Part shown: positions 36,156 through 46,620 of the stretch, piece by piece | How the letters are laid out: each line of letters begins with the position of its first letter | Position numbering within the stretch: position 1 is the first letter of the stretch | NCBI GenBank assembly: GCA_021840255.1 | Contig: JAKBYX010000003.1 | Span: 123,180 to 187,179 of the forward strand | DNA: 64,000 nt | Direction: 5' to 3' | Source: Nitrospirota bacterium | GTDB lineage: Bacteria > Nitrospirota > Thermodesulfovibrionia > Thermodesulfovibrionales > JdFR-88 | Position numbers and translations under genes: made by a program | The notes under the pieces: generated by a model | What the model saw: the letters and a program-made list of their open reading frames with translations, nothing else | Database searches by the model: none | What the model was told of the DNA's origin: nothing

Positions 36156-37727
36156 CTAATGGGCGGGTGCTTTTGCTCCGCGGGGCTTTACTCTTTTAAA
36201 AAGGAAGGCGGCCGCCACGCAGACCAGGCATACAATGGCAAGCAGCCGGAAACCCTGCACAAAAGAAAGGAGCTGGGCCTGCTTAAGCAGGGAGTTGTAA
36301 AAAAAGAGCTGGGCCTGGCGGAAAGACTGCGCAGCCCCGAGCCTTCCATTAAAGAATCCCCGGACAACCGGGAAACGGAGACTGTAGGCACGGTCAAAAG
36401 GACTCAGCCGGGAGACCAGATTCACCTGGTTGGACTGGGCGTGGCGGGCCAGATAGGTCACCAGCAGCGAAATGCCGGCGCTGCCGCCCACATTTCTCAT
36501 CAGGTTGAAGACGCCGCTTGCGTTGCCGATGTCCTTCTGTGGAAGGGTGCCCATGGCCACGGTCGCAAGCGGCACAAAAAGCATAGAAAGGCCAACCCCG
36601 GTCAGGACCGAGGGCCAGGCTATGTTCCACACAGAGGTCTGAAGCGTGAGGCCGCTGATTATCCACAGGGAGACGGCCACAAGAAAAAAACCCGCCGCGA
36701 TAAGCTTCCTGAAATCGGCCTTGCCGGTAAGATAGCCTACCAGCGGCATGGTAATGAGCGCGCCCGCCCCCCTTGGGGCCACGGCCAGGCCGCTTTGCAG
36801 GGCAGGGTATCCCATTAGTGTCTGCAGGAACAAAGGGATCATAGTTATCGCACTGTACAGCGCCACGCCGACAAGGGTTATAAGAAGCGTTCCCACGGCA
36901 AAGTTCCGGTTTTTAAATACGTTCAGGCGCACGATGGGCTCCCTGGCCCGCAGCTCCCATACGATGAAGACCACCAGCGACACCGCGCTTGAGATGGTGA
37001 ACCACCTTATCCAGGACGAGGCGAACCAGTTTTCCTGCTGCCCCTTGTCCAGTACCACCTGGAGCGCGGCCAGGGCAACGCCCATGAGCCCGAAGCCTAT
37101 CATGTCTATCCTTTTGGGCCTCGCGTTTTTTATATAGGGTGGGTCTTCCACGAACATCCTTATCATCAGGACGGCCAATATGCCAATGGGGACGTTTATG
37201 TAAAAGGCCCACCGCCAGGTGTAGTTGTCCGTAAGCCAGCCCCCGAGCGTGGGCCCCGCTATGGGCGCGACGACCACCCCGAGAGCAAAGGCCGCCATCG
37301 CCATTCCCCGCTTTTCAGGCGGGAAACTTTCCAGCAGTATCGCCTGGGATATGGGCTGGAGCGCGCCGCCCCCCGCCCCTTGGAAAACGCGCGCCGCCAC
37401 CAGCATGCCAAGGCTGGTGGCGGCCCCGCTTACAACCGAGGTAAGCGTGAAGATAGCGATACAGGCAATGAGAAAACGCTTCCGTCCGAAATAAAGGGCA
37501 AACCATCCGCTGGCGGGCAATACTATCGCATTGCTCACGAGATAGCTGGTAAGCACCCATGTGGCCTCATCATTGCTGGCAGAGAGGCTTCCGGCGATGT
37601 GAGGGACCGCCACGGTGACTATAGTGGTGTCCAGCACCTCCATGAAGGTCGCCAGCATTACCGCGACAGTTATAAGCCATGGATTTGCGGCCGGACGCCA
37701 TTGCTCCTGCGGGTTTTCGACAGCCAC
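36156..37727 (-). CDS. DHA2/EmrB-type MFS drug transporter
   Basis: LATFMEVLDTTIVTVAVPHIAGSLSASNDEATWVLTSYLV. Confidence 0.93.
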   Translation of the reverse strand: MAVENPQEQWRPAANPWLITVAVMLATFMEVLDTTIVTVAVPHIAGSLSASNDEATWVLTSYLVSNAIVLPASGWFALYFGRKRFLIACIAIFTLTSVVSGAATSLGMLVAARVFQGAGGGALQPISQAILLESFPPEKRGMAMAAFALGVVVAPIAGPTLGGWLTDNYTWRWAFYINVPIGILAVLMIRMFVEDPPYIKNARPKRIDMIGFGLMGVALAALQVVLDKGQQENWFASSWIRWFTISSAVSLVVFIVWELRAREPIVRLNVFKNRNFAVGTLLITLVGVALYSAITMIPLFLQTLMGYPALQSGLAVAPRGAGALITMPLVGYLTGKADFRKLIAAGFFLVAVSLWIISGLTLQTSVWNIAWPSVLTGVGLSMLFVPLATVAMGTLPQKDIGNASGVFNLMRNVGGSAGISLLVTYLARHAQSNQVNLVSRLSPFDRAYSLRFPVVRGFFNGRLGAAQSFRQAQLFFYNSLLKQAQLLSFVQGFRLLAIVCLVCVAAAFLFKRVKPRGAKAPAH

Positions 37728-37775
37728 AGCGTCTCCTGATTTTCCTTGGTTTTTTACATCAGAAAATCTTTTTCA

Positions 37776-38801
37776 TCAAGCTTGTCCATTTGCCAAATTT
37801 CCTCTAACCGGGACAAGCAGCAACGGGACCCTGCTTAGACTGGATATCTTATGCGGCACGTTCCCGTCCCAGAAGGCATCCATCGCGGATTTCCCTCCGT
37901 GTGTTGCCATAACGATGAGGCCCGCCCGCACCCGGAGGGCAAGATCATTTATGACCGTGGCCGGATCCCCTCGCAGCAAGTGGGCCTTGGCTTGGGCTCC
38001 GCGTTCCCGTATTGTTTCAAGCTGATTACGTATATATTCCTCAGCGTCCTGCACGGACATCTCAAGCATTTCAGACATAGTGCCCGGCAAAAAACGGCTC
38101 GTTACCGCGCTCTGTCCGGAGAGGGTTTCGAAGTCTGGGACGACTACGGCAATGTGAAGGACCGAGCCGCACGCCTTTGCCAGTTCAACCGCAACCGGTA
38201 CAGCCTGCTCGTGCTCAGGGTTCCCGTCAAGGGGCAGAAGAAGCGTTTGGCAGGAGAATGGGACCGCACCCTCGTCCGCGGCGGGACGGATCAGCAGCAC
38301 GGGGCTTTCGCCTTTTGCGGTGACCTTCTGGGCGATGCTTCCCAAAAGGAGATTTAATGCCCTGCCACGTCCGTGAGAGCACATGATGACAAGGTCGCAA
38401 CCCAGCTCACGGGCATGCTCGATGATGCTTGCGGCCACGTTTTCCGCCTTGGCGGTGTGCACATGGAAATCCGCGCGTGCCCCTTCGGGGCACATCTGCT
38501 CCCCCGGGAAGGCCCGGCCTTCTTTCCGGATGCTTTCACCCGCCTCTTGGACGATACGCCCTATCTCCCGGACGATGCGGATGGAGACGTCTTTCAAATA
38601 GGCCTCCGCCTCCTTCGGGTCCTTTAGATGCCGCTGCCCGTGGACCTCGCTTGGCGCGTCCTTTTCAATGACGTGAAAAAGAGTGACCGTGGCGTTCAGC
38701 CGGCAGGACATATAAGCGGCGGCGGGCAGGACCGCCTCCGCCATGCCGGAGCCGTCAAGAGGCACCAGGATTTTTTTGTTTTTTTGATTTTTTTCGAACA
38801 T
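37776..38801 (-). CDS. Tandem universal stress protein
   Basis: Two UspA units: KILVPLDGSGMAEAVLPAA...DLVIMCSHGRGRALNLLLGS and LLLPLDGNPEHEQAV...LIVMATHGGKSAMDAF. Confidence 0.9.
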   Translation of the reverse strand: MFEKNQKNKKILVPLDGSGMAEAVLPAAAYMSCRLNATVTLFHVIEKDAPSEVHGQRHLKDPKEAEAYLKDVSIRIVREIGRIVQEAGESIRKEGRAFPGEQMCPEGARADFHVHTAKAENVAASIIEHARELGCDLVIMCSHGRGRALNLLLGSIAQKVTAKGESPVLLIRPAADEGAVPFSCQTLLLPLDGNPEHEQAVPVAVELAKACGSVLHIAVVVPDFETLSGQSAVTSRFLPGTMSEMLEMSVQDAEEYIRNQLETIRERGAQAKAHLLRGDPATVINDLALRVRAGLIVMATHGGKSAMDAFWDGNVPHKISSLSRVPLLLVPVRGNLANGQA

Positions 38802-38842
38802 GTCCCCCGTTTTTTTAAACCCCTTAAACTCTTTTTAACCCC

Positions 38843-40207
38843 TTAAAATAACGTATCATATAAAAGATAAACATTCAGCGCCAAAATGAGCACGGCGAAC
38901 GTCCCGGCAAAAAAATTGGTTATTTTTTTGTTGGCCAGCTCTCCCATGATGTCTTCCCTGCGCGTGAACATCAGCAATGGGACTATGGCAAACGGCAGCC
39001 CGAAGCTGAGCACCACCTGGCTGATCACAAGCGCCCTTGTCGGGTCCAGCCTTAAAGCGATTATCACAAGAGAGGGGATGATGGTCACCAGTCTTCTTGT
39101 CCAGACCGGCACGCGCCGCTTGAGGAACCCCTGCATAATGATCTGGCCTGCACTGGTGCCTACGGTCGAAGAGGACAACCCGGAAACCAGCAGGGAGACG
39201 GCAAATATCCATTTTGCCGCCTTTCCAAGAAGCGGCCGCAGTGTGCGGTGGGCCTCTTCAAGTGTGGCTATCTGCGCCAGTCCCGCCTTGTGGAATGCGC
39301 CTGCCGCCATGATGAGCATGGCAGCGTTGACGAGGCCCGCTATACCCATGGCTATCACCACGTCGGCGATCTCAAAACGGTACAGCTTCCTTAGCCTTGC
39401 CCTGTCCCGTACAACGATGCGCCCCTGCGTCAGAGCCGAATGCAGAAAGATGGCGTGGGGCATGACGGTGGCCCCAATGATGCCCGTGGCCAGGATGACG
39501 CTCTCAGTGCCTGAAAAGGCGGGGACGAACGCGTGATACGCGATCTGGCCCCAGGCGGGCTTTACCAGCACGGTCTCAGCCAGGTAGCAGAGGGCCATAA
39601 CGCCCACCATTGAGGAGATAACTATCTCCAGCGGGCGGAAGCCGTACCTTTCCAGTCCGAGGATCAGGAGCGTTGCGCAGGCGGTAAGGACGGCCCCGGC
39701 AAAAAGCGATATGCCCAAAAGCATATTGAAGCCCAGGGCGGCCCCCAGGAACTCAGCCAGGTCCGTGGCCATGGCCACCACTTCCATAAGCGCCCACATG
39801 GCAACGGCCACCGGTTTTGAAAAGTTTGCCCGGCAGTGCTCGGCCAGGTTCATGCCGGTCGCTATGCCCAGCTTGGCCGATAAAGTCTGGATGACCATGG
39901 CCATTATGTTGCTGGCCAGGATCACCCACAGAAGCATGTAGCCGAATTTTGCCCCGCTCTGTATGTTCGTTGCGAAGTTGCCTGGGTCCACATAAGCGAC
40001 GCTGGCAATAAAGGCGGGGCCCAGGAAGGGCAGCAGGCGCGCCAGCCGGTTTTTCCTCCGCCCGCCTTCGAGGACTTCCCTCGCCCGCTCAATGGTGTCC
40101 CTCTCGATGGTGCCCCGCTCGATCTCGCCCGGCCCGGCGGGGCCCAAAGAGGATTTTTTTTGATCGGAAGCGGCAGTTTTTTCCTTGTCTACCCCGTTAT
40201 CTTCCAC
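38843..40207 (-). CDS. mntH: NRAMP-family divalent metal transporter
   Basis: AYVDPGNFATNIQSGAKFGYMLLWVILASNIMAM. Confidence 0.93.
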   Translation of the reverse strand: MEDNGVDKEKTAASDQKKSSLGPAGPGEIERGTIERDTIERAREVLEGGRRKNRLARLLPFLGPAFIASVAYVDPGNFATNIQSGAKFGYMLLWVILASNIMAMVIQTLSAKLGIATGMNLAEHCRANFSKPVAVAMWALMEVVAMATDLAEFLGAALGFNMLLGISLFAGAVLTACATLLILGLERYGFRPLEIVISSMVGVMALCYLAETVLVKPAWGQIAYHAFVPAFSGTESVILATGIIGATVMPHAIFLHSALTQGRIVVRDRARLRKLYRFEIADVVIAMGIAGLVNAAMLIMAAGAFHKAGLAQIATLEEAHRTLRPLLGKAAKWIFAVSLLVSGLSSSTVGTSAGQIIMQGFLKRRVPVWTRRLVTIIPSLVIIALRLDPTRALVISQVVLSFGLPFAIVPLLMFTRREDIMGELANKKITNFFAGTFAVLILALNVYLLYDTLF

Positions 40208-40259
40208 AGATAATTAAAACTTGCCATATGCCGGATGGGTCTGCAAGGGGAAATAAAAT

Positions 40260-40291
40260 GGGGTGTTTGTTAAAGGCAAAACAAACACCCC
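40260..40291. terminator. Hairpin terminator
   Basis: GGGGTGTTTGTT-aaaggca-AACAAACACCCC perfect 12-bp stem. Confidence 0.75.
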
Positions 40292-40324
40292 TTATAAAAC
40301 CAGCCTGAAAATCTCGTGGGCTGG

Positions 40325-40852
40325 TTAATCTATCTTTTTAAAAGCCTTCTTTTTGGCCTTGCAGACCGGGCACTCGTCCAACTCGCTTTCCGCGGTGTAG
40401 CCGCAGACATCGCAGACGTAATAGTCCGTCTCGCTGCCAGCGCCAAGCTGATCAAGCGCTTTTTTATACAGCTCCGCGTGCCCTTTTTCAGTATCGTTTG
40501 CATAATTAAAGCTGCGAAGGGCCGCCTTGTTGTCCTCGGCCTGGGCATCGGCTATCATGGCCGGGTACATCCTGGTGAACTCGTATGTCTCCCCGCCAAT
40601 GGCCTCCATAAGGTTCTCCCTTGTGCTTTTAACCGCGTTAAGGGCCTTTAAATGGTTTGCGGCGTGGATGGCCTCCGCCGCGGCCGCGGCGCGGAACAGC
40701 TTTGCCGCCTGCCTGAACCCTTCCGCGTCCGCCTTGCGGGCGAAACTGGTGTATCTCATGAACGCCTGGGACTCCCCCGCGAAGGCCTCGCGAAGGTCTT
40801 TTTCCGTCTTCGTCAGTTCTTCGGTCCCCGTGCCTGTCTTCTCTTCGATCAT
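40325..40852 (-). CDS. Rubrerythrin
   Basis: Ferritin-like EAFAGESQAFMRY and rubredoxin YYVCDVCGYTAESELDECPVCKAKK. Confidence 0.93.
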   Translation of the reverse strand: MIEEKTGTGTEELTKTEKDLREAFAGESQAFMRYTSFARKADAEGFRQAAKLFRAAAAAEAIHAANHLKALNAVKSTRENLMEAIGGETYEFTRMYPAMIADAQAEDNKAALRSFNYANDTEKGHAELYKKALDQLGAGSETDYYVCDVCGYTAESELDECPVCKAKKKAFKKID

Positions 40853-41433
40853 TATTGTTTGAGTCTCCTTTCCGCCTGCCGCCAGTCTATGTTTTTAAAG
40901 AATGCATCGATATAATCCGCCCTTTTAAGCCCGTAGTCAAGCATATAGGCGTGCTCGAACACGTCCATTACAAGCAGCGGGGTGCACCCTGCAGGATGCC
41001 CGGCATCGTGCTCGTTTACCCAGAAGTTAACAAACCTTCCGCTTTGCGTGTCCTGGTACAGTACCACCCAGCCTATGCCCCTCATCGCTCCCGCGGCCCG
41101 GAAATCCCTTTCCCAGGCCTCAAGGCTTCCGAACTCCGTAGTGAGGCGCTTCAGGAGATCGTTGCCAACCTCCGGTTTGCCTCCCCCGCCCAGGTTCTCA
41201 AAATAATACTCGTGCAGCCTCATGCCATTAAACTCCCATCCCAGCCGCCTTTTAAGCTCAGCGTAGCCGGGGGTGGAGGTCTCGCCTTTTTCGGCAAGTG
41301 CCTTCAAGGTGTCAAGCAGCTTGTTCGTGTTGGCCACATAACCCTGGTAAAGCGTGAAATGGTTTTTAAGCAGCGCCTCGCTCATGCCCTCGATCCCGAT
41401 AAGCCCCATATAATCTTTGGCTGTGTAAGACAT
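40852..41433 (-). CDS. Fe/Mn-superoxide-dismutase family protein
   Basis: HEYYFENLGGGG, NEHDAGHPAGCTPLLVMDVFEHAYMLDYGLKRADYIDAFF. Confidence 0.88.
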   Translation of the reverse strand: MSYTAKDYMGLIGIEGMSEALLKNHFTLYQGYVANTNKLLDTLKALAEKGETSTPGYAELKRRLGWEFNGMRLHEYYFENLGGGGKPEVGNDLLKRLTTEFGSLEAWERDFRAAGAMRGIGWVVLYQDTQSGRFVNFWVNEHDAGHPAGCTPLLVMDVFEHAYMLDYGLKRADYIDAFFKNIDWRQAERRLKQ

Positions 41434-41678
41434 ACCTTTTTAAAACCCCCTTTCCTGATCCGCTTCCTTATTTTTTTATTGCAACTTGGAATGATTCTAA
41501 GATAATAGCAATTCTTTGTCAAGGAAAAAATGAAAAGTGAAATGGAGGGCGGGACGGTGGTTGACAGTGTTTCCTCTTATGGGCGGCTGGCGGGCGGACG
41601 CTGACCTGACGGGCAAAACAAAAATGGTATACTTGAAAATCCGGCGGCAATTTCATCTGAACGGGGGGCTTTTTAAAA

Positions 41679-41990
41679 ATGGCGGAATTTAAAAACGTTA
41701 CGGTAATGAAGGAAGCGAACATCTATTTTGGTGGAGGGGTGACGAGCCGCACGGTCCTGTTTGCCGACGGCAGCAAAAAGACCCTTGGGGTCGCACTGCC
41801 GGGAGAGTACGAGTTCAATACCGGCGGACCTGAACTGATGGAGATACTTTCAGGCGAGCTAGAGGTCCTGCTGCCGGGGACCGCGGAGTGGATGAAGATA
41901 TCAGGGGGCGGGTCTTTCAGTGTGCCGTCAGATTCCAGGTTTAAAATGAAGGTGAAGTCCGTTACCGATTATTGCTGTTCGTTTCTGTAA
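41679..41990 (+). CDS. ppnP: Pyrimidine/purine nucleoside phosphorylase (cupin)
   Basis: NIYFGGGVTSRTVLFADGSKKTLGVALPGEYEFNT...MEILSGELEVLLPG. Confidence 0.9.
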   Translation: MAEFKNVTVMKEANIYFGGGVTSRTVLFADGSKKTLGVALPGEYEFNTGGPELMEILSGELEVLLPGTAEWMKISGGGSFSVPSDSRFKMKVKSVTDYCCSFL

Positions 41991-42015
41991 GACGGAAAAC
42001 AAAAAAAACGATGTG

Positions 42016-42051
42016 GGCTCCGGCGGCTTTATTTCCAAGGCCGCCGGAGCC
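42016..42051. terminator. Bidirectional terminator between convergent genes
   Basis: GGCTCCGGCGGC / GCCGCCGGAGCC perfect 12-bp stem, T-rich on one side, A8 on the other. Confidence 0.85.
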
Positions 42052-42059
42052 TGTTATTT

Positions 42060-44726
42060 TCACCTGTCTTTTCCCCGGACCTGGCCCAGGTAACCGGCAA
42101 GCAGTCTTGCCCATATCTCCACCTTGCCTTTGTCATAAATGCCGTCGTGATTTATGCCTGGCAGCACATGGACATGCGCTCCGGCAAGCAGGCTCCAGTC
42201 CGGCTGTGCGCCGCATGCTTCATCCGCCAGGAACACGACAACCTTCCCCTGGTACGGCCGTGCCCTGTACTTTCGGGAAGTATTTATCGAATGGAAGCCG
42301 GTGTACCGCTGAGGGATGGGACGCCCGGCAAGACGGTAAGTCCGGCAGAGGGCTGAAAGCATGTATCTCCTTGCCGCCAGGCGGAAGTTGATCCTGTGCA
42401 GTTGCAGTGGGCCTGAACCGGAAGGGCACTGAACTTCTGACGGCAGGCATTGCCTGGGTGGATCAACCAGGCACAGCAACTCCACTTTCTCTCCCCGGTC
42501 TTGCAGCTGCCGGGACATTTCCAGGGCCACAAGGCCGGAGAAGCAAAATCCTCCAAGCAGGTAAGGGCCTTTTGGCTGTGCCTCAAGTATTTCTCCTAGG
42601 TGATGGGAAGCCAGCTCCTCAATGGAAGAGTACGTGGCTGGGTATCCGTATTGTCCCTGGAGTATTACCCCGTACACCTGCTGGCCGGGGCCAAGCAGAT
42701 CAGGCAAAACAGGATTGATGCCCATCCAGAACAGGGGCGGTTTTTGCCCCGCGGACCCTGTGCGCGCCTGCCCGCCCTTTGCCCGCCCGTCTTGTCCCGG
42801 TATTGATGGGGAAAACCACCTTGGCGGTCTTTCCTCCCCGTCCAGAATGCCCGCCAATTGTCTTATGGTGGGTCTCTGGAGTATATCGATGATAGGAATG
42901 CTTTTGCCCGTCATTTTTTTTATGCCGGCCGCCATGCGCGCCACCAGCAGGGAATGTCCTCCCAGGTCGAAAAAGTTGTCGAAGACCCCCACGCGCTCCG
43001 TCCCCAGGATGCCGTTCCACAGGCCGGCCAGCATTACTTCCGATGGGGTGCCGGGGTCAACGAAATCGCTCTCTGCGTCCAGTCCGGTCCGCCCCGGGTC
43101 CGGCAGCGCCCTTCGGTCCACTTTGCCGCCCAGGGTAAGGGGAAGGGCGTCCAGAAAAACAAAGCATGAGGGGACCATGTAATCCGGAAGACTGTCTTTA
43201 AGCGCGAGGCGCAGCTCACCGGCGGTCAGGGATTTTTTCTTTTCCCTTTCTTTCGGTACAACGTACGCGGCCAGAAGTTTTCCGCCGTAAGGGTCATCGC
43301 GCCCCATCACGGCCGCTTCCTTTACCTGGGGCAGTACGTTCAGTGCCCTTTCTACCTCGCTTAATTCAACCCTGTACCCCCTTATCTTTACCTGCCGGTC
43401 TTTTCGCCCGAGATGGATCAGGCAGCCGTCCGGAAGCAAATACCCCATATCCCCGGTCCTGTAAATGCGGCAAAAATTCCCGTCCCGTTCATCGGTCAGG
43501 AAAGGCGATTCGCAATGGCTGTCCTTTCCGTAGTAGGAAGGCGGAAGGAAAGGACTTCTGACCGCGATCTCGCCCGCGCAGTTGACCCCGGCATCTTTGC
43601 CGTTCTCATCCAGTATAAGTATCTCCATGTCTTCCACTTCATAGCCTGCCGGCACGGTCTCCCAAATCGATCCGGAATTTTCCGCGCCGGGCATCATATG
43701 GTGATCGCAAAAAAACTGGCGGATAATATTCGTCTCCGTGGATGCGTATGAAACATGAAAGACGCAGTTCTCGGGGAAGTGCCTCCTGTACAGCTCCACG
43801 TCCCCCTTGCGGACAGGCTCGCCTGACAACTTGATAAGGCGCAGCCTGGAAAAATCCTCCGTTCCCTTTAATGTGGACAGAAGATGGCGGTAAACGGACG
43901 GCACTGAATGATAGATCGTGATCTCCTCTTTCACGAGCCAGTCCGCGAGACCGGAGATACCCTCTTTTTTGATGTCGAAGGGGAAGAGGGAAGCGCCATT
44001 CAGCAGGGCGCCGAATATGTTGGGCACCGACGCCGCAAAGCTGCAGGACCATAGGAGGGAAAGCCGGTCGTCCGGCGAGATGTGGAGCATGTTGGTGCAT
44101 CTCATGACATTGTGAAGCACGTTCCGGTGGTCCTGGAACACCCCTTTTGGCCGTCCGGTGGAACCGGATGTGTAGATTATATAGGCGGATGCCCCAGGAG
44201 GGACCGGGAGGCCCAGGTTTTCGCTTTCTGACGGATTCCGTCCAGCCGTCTCCTCCAGCACAAGCGGCGATGGCCTGCCCGCTGACAGTTGGCGGGCCAC
44301 GGGGTAGAGCTCTTCACAGGTGACGATAAGACAGGGGCGGGAATGTCTCACAACCGCTGCGTTTTTTGAAAGGGGAAAGGAGGGGTCCAGGGAGACGTAC
44401 GGCCTGCCCGCCTTCAGTGCAGCAAGCATCGCCGGGATGAGTTGGGCCCCATCGCCAAGAAAAAGCGCAACGGGTTCGCCTCCCTGTCCGCACCTTCCGG
44501 CCAGTGCCCGCGCGATACGGTTGGCGGCCCGGTTCAGTCCCTCGTAAGTGAGTTGCCCTGTTGGCGTCTTTAAGGCGAGCCTGGAAGGATGCCTGGCCAC
44601 CTGGTGTTCGAAGCGGTCAGCGACAGATTGATCGATGCCGGCCTTCAGGAACCGGATGAAAGGTTTTTTTAAAAGGCTCGCCGGGACATTTGAAATGCCG
44701 TTTTGCAGCGCCTGTTTTTCCTCCAT
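42060..44726 (-). CDS. Single-module NRPS-like enzyme (A-T-TE)
   Basis: YIIYTSGSTGRPKGV (A), FFDLGGHSLLVARM (T), LLGGFCFSGLVALEMSRQL (TE); no condensation domain. Confidence 0.9.
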   Translation of the reverse strand: MEEKQALQNGISNVPASLLKKPFIRFLKAGIDQSVADRFEHQVARHPSRLALKTPTGQLTYEGLNRAANRIARALAGRCGQGGEPVALFLGDGAQLIPAMLAALKAGRPYVSLDPSFPLSKNAAVVRHSRPCLIVTCEELYPVARQLSAGRPSPLVLEETAGRNPSESENLGLPVPPGASAYIIYTSGSTGRPKGVFQDHRNVLHNVMRCTNMLHISPDDRLSLLWSCSFAASVPNIFGALLNGASLFPFDIKKEGISGLADWLVKEEITIYHSVPSVYRHLLSTLKGTEDFSRLRLIKLSGEPVRKGDVELYRRHFPENCVFHVSYASTETNIIRQFFCDHHMMPGAENSGSIWETVPAGYEVEDMEILILDENGKDAGVNCAGEIAVRSPFLPPSYYGKDSHCESPFLTDERDGNFCRIYRTGDMGYLLPDGCLIHLGRKDRQVKIRGYRVELSEVERALNVLPQVKEAAVMGRDDPYGGKLLAAYVVPKEREKKKSLTAGELRLALKDSLPDYMVPSCFVFLDALPLTLGGKVDRRALPDPGRTGLDAESDFVDPGTPSEVMLAGLWNGILGTERVGVFDNFFDLGGHSLLVARMAAGIKKMTGKSIPIIDILQRPTIRQLAGILDGEERPPRWFSPSIPGQDGRAKGGQARTGSAGQKPPLFWMGINPVLPDLLGPGQQVYGVILQGQYGYPATYSSIEELASHHLGEILEAQPKGPYLLGGFCFSGLVALEMSRQLQDRGEKVELLCLVDPPRQCLPSEVQCPSGSGPLQLHRINFRLAARRYMLSALCRTYRLAGRPIPQRYTGFHSINTSRKYRARPYQGKVVVFLADEACGAQPDWSLLAGAHVHVLPGINHDGIYDKGKVEIWARLLAGYLGQVRGKDR

Positions 44727-44996
44727 TTACGCTCCGGTGGAAGTCAAGGTAGTCAATGGATTTGTCTCTTTTTTGAAAGCGGACCGTCTTTTTTCAATCT
44801 TACACGGGATCGAAATTTTTTCAATCGGGTTTCCATTGACTAAGACAGTATTTTTAATAGAATGGGAATTGGGGCCTGCCTTCTTTCTTGCGGCGGCGGG
44901 AATCCAATTTAAACGGCTTCGGGTTTCCGGATTCCACGCACGCGGTTATTCCTGGTAAAAAAATCCTGGTTGGAGATGATTTAACTTGGAGACTGG

Positions 44997-46430
44997 ATGA
45001 AACTGGCCGGCATTTTAATTGTCCTAATCGCAATTGTCCCGTATGGATGCGGGGGCGGAGGGGCTTCGCCACCCGCTTCAACTGCGTCCAATCAGGGCGG
45101 GGGGACTTTATCCTCTTCTTCATCCGGATCGCAGGGCGGCGCTTCATCCTCCGCCGGGTCCGGTCCGCAGGGCGGTGGAGGGACCACGTCCTCTTCCGGG
45201 GCATCCGGCCCTCAGCCCGCAAGCGGCAACCAGACCCAATCTCCCGCGGCGCCTGCCGGCGCGGGGCCTGTGCAGGCATCCTACTTTGGACTGGATGTTG
45301 CAGCTCCCGGGGATTACCAGTTCGTGTCCGCCCCCTTTGGCGCCCTCCGGCTTTGGGACAGCGGCACAGCCTGGTTTAACATTGAAACAAGCCGGGGTGC
45401 TTACGACTGGAGCACCCTTGACGCCTGGCTGTCCGTAACCGGCGGCAAGCAGGATATCCTGATATGTCTGGCCGGGACCCCTCAATGGGCCTCTTCAAAC
45501 CCTGATGATACCAGCTGCGCAGGGTCATTTGGGGGCCAGACCGGTTGCAATGATCCCCCATATGATGTCGATTCCGGCGACAATATCTGGAAAGAATTCA
45601 TTACCGCCCTTGTGCGGCATTCCCTGAACTCGCCTTCAGGGCACATCAGATATTACGAACTCTGGAACGAGCCCAATCTTCATGAATACTGGAGAGGGAC
45701 AGCCGCACAGATGGTGAGGATGGCCAGGGACGCCTACTCCATAATCCACGGGATGGACCCTAACGCACTGGTGCTGAGCCCCGCCCCTACGCATGATCCC
45801 TCCCCATGGCTGTCGGATTATTTTGCGGCGGGCGGGAGCACGGCGCAGGACATCATTGCCTATCACCCCTTTCCGGAAGGTGGCGGAGGCGACCCGGAGG
45901 ACGGGCTGGCCTGGGTGGACAATACCAGGGCTCTCATGCAGAGCTACAACCTGGACCTGCCAATTTGGGCGACCGAAAGCGATTGGCAGGGAATATCCAC
46001 CCTCAGCAACGACCAGGAGGCGGCATGGCTGGCCAAGCAATATATCCTGCTTCTGTACAAAGGGGTGCAACGGAACTACTGGTATCAATGGGACAACAGC
46101 AGCCACTGTACCGCCGCCTGGGGAAACCTCTGGACCGGTTCGAACGGCATCTGCCCGGCGGGGACCGCATACGGCCAGGTTTATTCATGGCTGGCAGGCT
46201 CAACCCCGGCAAACCCGTTTTGCGCTAAAGGCGCGGACGGCACGTGGACCTGTGATCTGGTCCTGTCCGATGGCAGACCGGCGCGAATACTTTGGAATTC
46301 CACCACTTCCATGTCTGTCACGGCGCCACCGGGCTTTACCCGCTACAGGACGCTGGACAGTGACACGGTCTACCCCGTCCTGGGCAATACGGTATCCATA
46401 GGGAACAAACCCATAATGGTAACGAAATAA
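44997..46430 (+). CDS. Lipoprotein glycoside hydrolase-like (GH39/GH5-type TIM barrel)
   Basis: Lipobox PYGCGGGG; IRYYELWNEPNLHEYW; DLPIWATESDW. Confidence 0.8.
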   Translation: MKLAGILIVLIAIVPYGCGGGGASPPASTASNQGGGTLSSSSSGSQGGASSSAGSGPQGGGGTTSSSGASGPQPASGNQTQSPAAPAGAGPVQASYFGLDVAAPGDYQFVSAPFGALRLWDSGTAWFNIETSRGAYDWSTLDAWLSVTGGKQDILICLAGTPQWASSNPDDTSCAGSFGGQTGCNDPPYDVDSGDNIWKEFITALVRHSLNSPSGHIRYYELWNEPNLHEYWRGTAAQMVRMARDAYSIIHGMDPNALVLSPAPTHDPSPWLSDYFAAGGSTAQDIIAYHPFPEGGGGDPEDGLAWVDNTRALMQSYNLDLPIWATESDWQGISTLSNDQEAAWLAKQYILLLYKGVQRNYWYQWDNSSHCTAAWGNLWTGSNGICPAGTAYGQVYSWLAGSTPANPFCAKGADGTWTCDLVLSDGRPARILWNSTTSMSVTAPPGFTRYRTLDSDTVYPVLGNTVSIGNKPIMVTK

Positions 46431-46592
46431 AACAAAAGTTTCGCGGTCTGCACCTCTACACCCGGCTCGCACTGGGAGGACCGGAATTCAATTAGAAGCC
46501 ACTCCACCCCATCTTTAACCCCCCTTTTTTTGGCCTCCGGTGCCGGGTGCAAGGCTGACGCCGGACCGGATTTTCACCATAGATTTTCTCTA

Positions 46593-46620
46593 TTGACACG
46601 TTAGCTAATCTCAATATAAT
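46593..46620 (+). promoter_or_regulatory. Consensus sigma70 promoter
   Basis: TTGACA-N16-TATAAT. Confidence 0.7.

Noticed and set aside
44836-44863. TTGACT-N16-TAGAAT promoter before the glycoside hydrolase gene
   Set aside because: Plausible but only partial consensus; not distinguishable from chance by eye.
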